From Chara braunii (taxonomy: Eukaryota; Streptophyta; Charophyceae; Charales; Characeae), in NCBI GenBank assembly GCA_003427395.1, contig BFEA01000199.1:873739-895798 (forward strand): DNA of 22,060 bases, given 5' to 3'. The notes beneath the pieces are model-generated. The model had not been told where the DNA came from, did not search any database, and worked only from the letters and a program-made list of their open reading frames with translations. The stretch's first letter is position 1. The number at the start of each line of letters is the position of its first letter. Positions 17,696 through 22,060 of the stretch are shown here, in pieces. The position numbers and the translations under genes are program-made.

Positions 17696-18775
17696 GCCCT
17701 CTGGAAGACCCCTGAGGGGTGGTCCCCCAAAGGACCCTGCAACAAGCATCAAATTCCAGGGCACCATGCTGGGTAAACCCGCAATCAACTTTAATGTACC
17801 CGAACCTGAAGGCCCCAGCACTTGGCACACAGGAGAGTCAGGGCATACTTTTATGCTAGGACTTTGATGGATGTATCTGCCTCACTTGATGTGCTAAGAT
17901 TCTTAAGTTTTCTTTACATGAACATGTTTACATGAATACGCCAGGCTCAGTCGAAAAAGTCCTACCTAGTGCAAGTATGCCCTCCTTGTCCTCTGAGGAC
18001 CCCAAAGGCACCCCCTCCCCAGGAAGGCAGGCATCCCTTGCCCAGGCAAGAATATTCCTAGTCCTCATGGGGTGTGACTGCTCCTTTGTGGAGTGGGGCC
18101 CATAACAATTGTGGGCATCCCTTGTCCACAATTATTGGGCAAGCACCCCCTGCGTCGTGCCCATTTGGGGAGGTTTCATTCTGGTATCGAGTATACACAG
18201 GTCGCTGCAATCCAATCTGAAAACCTCACAGCCACAGTGCGACCACGTTGAAAAATACTTGAGACCAGAAGTAAAACCCCCCACGTGGGGCACTTCCCCC
18301 GGAATAATAGGCACAGTTATCTAAAACAGGGAGGGAGGGAAAAAGGAAAGAAAAGGAACAATCTGCAGGTCTGAGGCTAACAAAAGCACTTACTAATATA
18401 GCGGCTATACCCTTACAGCATTCTCGTATTGGTAACTTTTTGGCATGTATATGACCTCAATTACAGCCACATTCAGTCACAAAAAGTTGTACGTGATTGC
18501 CCTTACATTAGCGGAGCACTTTAGGCCCGACATGAAGATCACTTTTGCTTCTTTTCTTCTTCATTTCGAAAAACATTGGCCGGCGCCCAAGGCTCGTATT
18601 AAAAAATCAAGGTATCTCACCTTTTGTAAATGTAATGGGTCCTTCTGAACATCCGTGAAGATTGGAAGGATGGTGTCATGCCACCAGACATAAGCACCCC
18701 GCAAGGCAGGAAGTGAGGAGTGTCATCGCTTTCACTCCCTGGAGAATGCCAGGGATTGTATGCCACTCCCAGGAA
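17696..18775. other. Unassigned stretch
   Basis: A small hairpin at 18106-18137 (ACAATTGTGG...CCACAATTAT). GGCATCCCTTG occurs twice (about 18029 and 18114), and the surroundings are rich in CCCC/GGGG. Frames on both strands lack domains. Confidence 0.5.
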
Positions 18776-18810
18776 GGGGGGAGGGGGGGAGGAAGAGGGG
18801 GGGGGGGAAG
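18776..18810 (+). repeat. G-rich tract, potential G-quadruplex
   Basis: Runs of six, seven and eleven Gs separated by A or AGGAAGA. Four or more G3 tracts lie within 35 bases on the plus strand. Confidence 0.7.
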
Positions 18811-19087
18811 TGCACCTCCTCCTTTGGAAACGTAGACAAAACTCCACTTGCATCTCATGCCACGTTCCGTTTTGGGTAGTCAAAAGCTCTGCCTTCCTAA
18901 AGAGGCAAGCACTTTGCTCCTCGGAGCAGATATTTGCTGTGGCAGTTGGGTCTCTTTTGCAGTTTGGACGGCTGGAAAAGATGGGAAATCCTCGCAGGGC
19001 ATGGCCCGTGAAGTTTCCAAGCCGCCTACCTGTGGGGTCCGGCCCTTAGCATGGCCCCCAGGCAAGAATGACGCATAACTCAGGACA

Positions 19088-19190
19088 GGGACGCTGGGCC
19101 CGTTTCCCAGCAGGTGATGCTCCCCCCCAATGGCCCGGAGCCTCTGACGCAACGATAGGAGTCCTACCACCCAGGGGCAGCAGGCTGCTG
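19088..19190 (+). mobile_element. LINE/SINE 3' tail, copy D
   Basis: Carries stem-loop 1 as GCTGGGCCCGTTTCCCAGC (19093-19111) and stem-loop 2 as GCTCC...GGAGC with a 12-nt loop (19119-19140). It then has TCCTACCACC-CAGG, which matches TCTTACCACCACCAGG of LINE copy 1. Pair 6 of stem-loop 1 is G-C here instead of A-T, a compensatory change. It is not followed by poly(A). Instead a 28-T run lies at 19204-19231, so the 3' end has been replaced or rearranged. Confidence 0.65.
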
Positions 19191-19202
19191 AAAACAAACA
19201 GT

Positions 19203-19234
<32 letters not shown>

Positions 19235-19318
19235 TCACAGTACTCTTCAGAGTCACGGCCCCTTTCTATTATGGGGGCCGTCAGCCGGGTTCCTTTCCAC
19301 CGGACAGTCATTAAACAA

Positions 19319-19873
19319 TTTAAACCACTAGTACTTCCGAGGCACTTTTCTCCTACCCTGGAAATGTCCTGCGCGCCAAGAGAAAATGAACCAGCGTGCC
19401 CTCCTTTTGGCAGGCGCCGCCAGCCATTTTGCTTCAGAGGCCGAGCCCCGAAAGTTGTGGTGTGTTAAACCACCAGTACATGGGCACCTGGGGCGCGGGT
19501 CTGACACCTCAAATTCTGGAGGCGCAAAACGAAAACGGGCCCGCCGATCTAATTTATCAACGGCGGGCTCAGTGTTTGACGTTTGGGCCGTGTTTTTCTT
19601 GTGACGACAAGTTTCGGACTGCAAGTGGGGCCGTGTACTTGTGGTTAAAAGGACCACAACCTTGACATTTCGCAGGCAGGCCTCAAAATTCAAATTCAGA
19701 GGCTGGGAGTCACCGATGGAAAATATCAGCGGCCGCCTGGCACCAATTATTTTGGAGTACGTTACTTCTGCAACTTGGCATTCAGCGGCGAAGTTTTTTT
19801 TTTTTTTTAAGGTAGTGGTGGCTTAACGTGAAGTGCCCGCGCCCGATGTATGGGCCAAGTACTGGTGGTTTAA
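19319..19873. mobile_element. Cluster of TTAA-bounded TIR elements
   Basis: TTAA-linked ends occur at 19319-19334 (TTTAAACCACTAGTAC), 19465-19479 (TTAAACCACCAGTAC), 19641-19648 (GTGGTTAA, inverted) and 19859-19873 (GTACTGGTGGTTTAA, inverted). The unit 19465-19648 (184 bp) is the sister of the element inside U6. It has an internal perfect 8-bp stem (19539-19546 with 19561-19568) around a conserved loop, ATCTAATTTATCAA. The outer ends 19460-19479 and 19859-19878 form a perfect 20-bp inverted repeat. Nested or sequential insertion at TTAA sites would explain the layout. Confidence 0.7.
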
Positions 19874-20522
19874 CACACAACACAAGAACACCCCCTCTTC
19901 CTTGAGGCCAAGAGGGTCCAGTTCCCAGTATAATATCTCCACACACACACACACAGAGCAAAAAAAACAAACAAACAAAAAAAAAAAACAGTACAGCTTA
20001 TAAAACTCATGCCGCTTCCCAGCCTGCACCACTGCTGGTGCTCAATGGAGTCAGATTTCCTGATCTCTCCTGAATTTCAATACGTTTTGCTGGAGCAGGA
20101 TCTCCTGCCACCTTGGCACACATTCTTTTTCAGGTAAAAGCCAAGCTGTCTTCCCTTACATTAGAGGGGGCTGAGCACTGGGATGTTTGGGGATCAAGCA
20201 TTCTAAATTGGGACACAAGACCGAAATTTCTGAACATGCCATCCTCGGAATATACCCTGGCGCCTGCACTTGATCAACGTTCTAAATTGGTGCACAAAAA
20301 AATTGCCAAATTTGACCAAGACAGGCATACTCACACTAGAACCTCTCTTGCGCAAAACAAAATTTGCGCCCTTGCCATCTTGAAAAGGGGAATTTGCCCC
20401 TCGGCCGAGTCGCACTGCCATTGTTTTTGAGTTGTTTGTGTTTTTCAAGGGTGACGGCCTTGAGATATCATCGTCGAACTGACCAGCCCCAGGTATTCAG
20501 AATTGGAGCATTTTACTCATCT
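19874..20522. other. Unassigned stretch with short CA and A runs
   Basis: (CA)n at about 19940-19953 and A-rich sequence at about 19961-19989. A single partial copy of the 74-bp repeat found at 21391 occurs at about 20240-20275 (GGAATATACCCTGGCGCCTG). No gene was recognised. Confidence 0.5.
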
Positions 20523-20593
20523 GCTGCCAGTGGAGTTCGAACTCAGGTCTGTATTTCAAAAGTTCAGGGGTATACCAACTGAGCTGCACCAGT
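20523..20593 (-). pseudogene. tRNA-like sequence (tRNA pseudogene or SINE head)
   Basis: On the minus strand, 71 nt carry an A-box GCAGCTCAGTTGGTA and a B-box GAGTTCGAACTC at normal tRNA spacing. Between them lies CTGAACTTTTGAAATACAG, in the anticodon-arm position. The acceptor arms ACTGGTG and TGGCAGC pair in about five of seven positions, counting wobble. D-stem and T-stem pairing is imperfect and the anticodon arm has mismatches, so it is unlikely to be a working tRNA. The anticodon-arm-to-T-arm stretch resembles tRNA-Gln (ACTTTGAA...ACCTG-GTTCGA), but identity is not secure. Confidence 0.6.
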
Positions 20594-20960
20594 TGGTTGC
20601 GGCTGCACTTCCAATGAGACAGGTTGCAGTGTTTTGTCCATTCTGCATTTTTTTCCCACACAACGACTGTCGCTGACCTTCTTTGCTTTATTTCTTTATT
20701 TATTTTTCGGGCATTTCCTGACCTCCCACTACCTGCCTTCCTTGTTCCTGTCCGTCCGTGCTGTTTCTTTTTCCTTTTCATCTTAAACCACCACTGAGCC
20801 CCTTTTTGCCAAGGTGGAAAAGAACTGCACGCCAACCTTTGCAGTGCCACTTTTTCTTTTCCTCTTTTGGCTGGCAACGCCAGCCATTTTGATCCGGTGG
20901 TGCCTGGCCTGCGAAGAATGCAGTGTATGGTGTATTTGGGTTTCCATCAGTAGACGCATC
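20594..20960. other. Mixed stretch with a TIR-group end and a shared CAGCCATTTTG block
   Basis: TTAAACCACCACT lies at 20783-20795. CTTTTGGCTGGCAACGCCAG followed by CCATTTTG (about 20864-20891) matches CTTTTGGCAGGCGCCGCCAG followed by CCATTTTG at 19405-19432. This suggests a shared but diverged dispersed element. Confidence 0.5.
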
Positions 20961-20961
20961 A

Positions 20962-21113
20962 TGCATGCTGCCGCGTTGGGCGGGATGTGTCGGCGTGCAA
21001 TTTCGCTGGAAATCCATCCAGGCAAATTGGGCCTTGCATGCAACCCGTTTTGCCTGGATGGATTTCCTGCGAAACAGCACCCCAGACCATCCCGCCCAAC
21101 GCAGCAGCATGCA
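20962..21113. mobile_element. Foldback element with 65-bp arms
   Basis: Arm 20962-21026 and arm 21049-21113 are inverted copies, 56 of 65 positions identical, around a 22-bp centre. The innermost block GGAAATCCATCCAGGCAAA and the outer blocks TGCATGCTGC and GCGTTGGGCGGGATG are perfectly or nearly perfectly paired. No coding. It is followed by GAAAAATGGCTGGGAAA (21126-21142), also present at 17664-17680. Confidence 0.88.
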
Positions 21114-21390
21114 CGGTGCCTCTTAGAAAAATGGCTGGGAAACATACTGATCATTTCAGGGGACAGAAATCTTTGAAAATGAAACAGCCTCTTTTTTTCT
21201 TTAAAAAAACAAAACAAAAACAAAAAAAACGGGCCCAGTGCCCAAGGCTGATATTGAAAATGATGAAAATGAAACAGCCTCTATCCTTTCTCCTTTGAAA
21301 ATTTGGAAAGGCCAAGCCTGTGGAGTTTCCACAGCCCCTGGCTCAGCAGGGGACAAAATTTGCTACGCGAAATATGATTTTGCCGTTTTG

Positions 21391-21527
21391 ATGCCCTCAG
21401 AATATACCCTGGCATTTGCACTTCTCAGTGCACATCATATGCCCTTCGCCGTATTAGTGTAAGTATGCCCTCAGAATATACCCTGGCATCTGCACTTCTA
21501 AGTGCTGATCATGCCCTTTGCCGCGTC
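21391..21527. repeat. 74-bp tandem repeat, two copies
   Basis: ATGCCCTCAGAATATACCCT starts at 21391 and 21465. Both continue GGCAT-TGCACTTCT-AGTGC, -ATCAT and GCCCTT-GCCG. The second copy is a few bases shorter in the middle. Upstream, GAAAATGAAACAGCCTCT also occurs twice (about 21175 and 21264). Confidence 0.85.
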
Positions 21528-21737
21528 CTGGATGTCCACAATTGCCCCCTACAATTGCTCTTCATTTCAGGCAGTCACGCAGCCAACCTCCCTGAGCTAC
21601 CGCCAGAAACAAGGGATCTGGTAAGGTAAGGGGGACAAAAGGGGGACCATGGCCCAGGTGTGGTGGTATTCCGAGCTAGATAAATGACATCACACCCATT
21701 CACATTATAGACGGTTGCCAACATGGCCAGCAGTTTT
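21528..21737. other. Unassigned stretch before the terminal array
   Basis: No feature recognised. Confidence 0.5.
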
Positions 21738-22060
21738 GGTTTGGTTTGTTTTGGTTTGGTTTGGTTTGGTTTGGTTTCGTTTCGTTTCGTTTCGTTTCGT
21801 TTCGTTTCGTTTCGGGTGCGTTTCGGGTCGTTTCGGGTGCGTTTCGGGTTGGGTTGGGTTGGGTTGGGTTGGGTTGGTTTCGTTTGGTTTCGGTTCGGTT
21901 CGGTTCGGTGCGGTGCGGTTCGGTGCGTTGCGTTGCGTTGCGTTGCGTTGCGTTGCGTTGCGTTGCGTTTCGTTTCGTTTCGTTTCGTTTCGTTTCGTTT
22001 CGTTTCGTTTCGTTTCGTTTCGTTTCGTTTCGTTTCGTTTCGTTTCGTTTCGTTTCGTTT
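21738..22060 (+). repeat. Array of related pentanucleotides
   Basis: Blocks succeed one another: (TTTGG)n, (TTTCG)n, a short TTTCGGGTGCG phase, (TTGGG)n with six G3 tracts at 21846-21873, TTCGG and TGCGG, (TTGCG)n, then pure (TTTCG)n to the window end. Each block differs from its neighbours by one or two bases. It is not the plant telomere heptamer. The run reaches the last base, so its full length is unknown. Confidence 0.97.

Noticed and set aside
21738-22060. Telomere
   Set aside because: Units are pentamers of changing sequence, not the TTTAGGG type or a constant repeat. No subtelomere-to-telomere transition is seen.

Overview
The window looks like repeat-dense, non-coding nuclear DNA from a eukaryote, most likely of the streptophyte (plant) lineage. 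The main lineage clue is a U6 snRNA copy on the minus strand whose 3' third (AAATCGAGAAATGGTCCAAA) matches the plant form and not the animal form. Nothing resembles prokaryotic gene organisation: no operons, no closely packed genes and no Shine-Dalgarno starts. Homopolymers, microsatellites, a 25-N gap and scattered single Ns point to a draft assembly. A charophyte-like or other repeat-rich plant genome would fit, but that is inference. I found no intact host protein gene.

Layout. Positions 1-1660 hold a G/GA tract, a tRNA-derived SINE pair and the 3' tail of a LINE. Positions 1759-2115 hold a retroposed U6 pseudogene, flanked by 14-bp target-site duplications and split by a short TIR element. 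Positions 2290-2865 hold a degenerate tandem repeat and a second TIR element of the same terminal family. Positions 2866-7500 are mostly unassigned, with a pyrimidine microsatellite, a 31-bp minisatellite, a 277-bp-spaced duplication and tRNA-like fragments. Positions 7512 to about 10035 (minus) are a 5'-truncated, frameshifted LINE. Positions 10036-11250 are low-complexity tracts with a strong hairpin and an assembly gap. Positions 11838-13006 are a GT-rich tandem duplication with a long ATG-less frame on the minus strand. Positions 13368-14059 (minus) are a reverse-transcriptase fragment with an FDD motif, probably Penelope-like. Positions 14419 to about 16270 (minus) are a second LINE end of another subfamily. 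Positions 16500-21530 are crowded with short inverted-repeat elements that begin TTAAACCACCAGTAC or close to it, plus a tRNA-like sequence and tandem repeats. The last 320 bases are an array of related pentanucleotides.

The parts relate by mobilisation history, not by pathway. Both LINEs end in the same structured tail: two conserved stem-loops, in some copies a third, then poly(A). Two more loci carry this tail without a recognisable LINE body. LINE-type machinery is the likely agent that retroposed U6 and spread the tRNA-derived SINEs. A separate group of TTAA-bounded elements then inserted among these copies, including inside the U6 copy.
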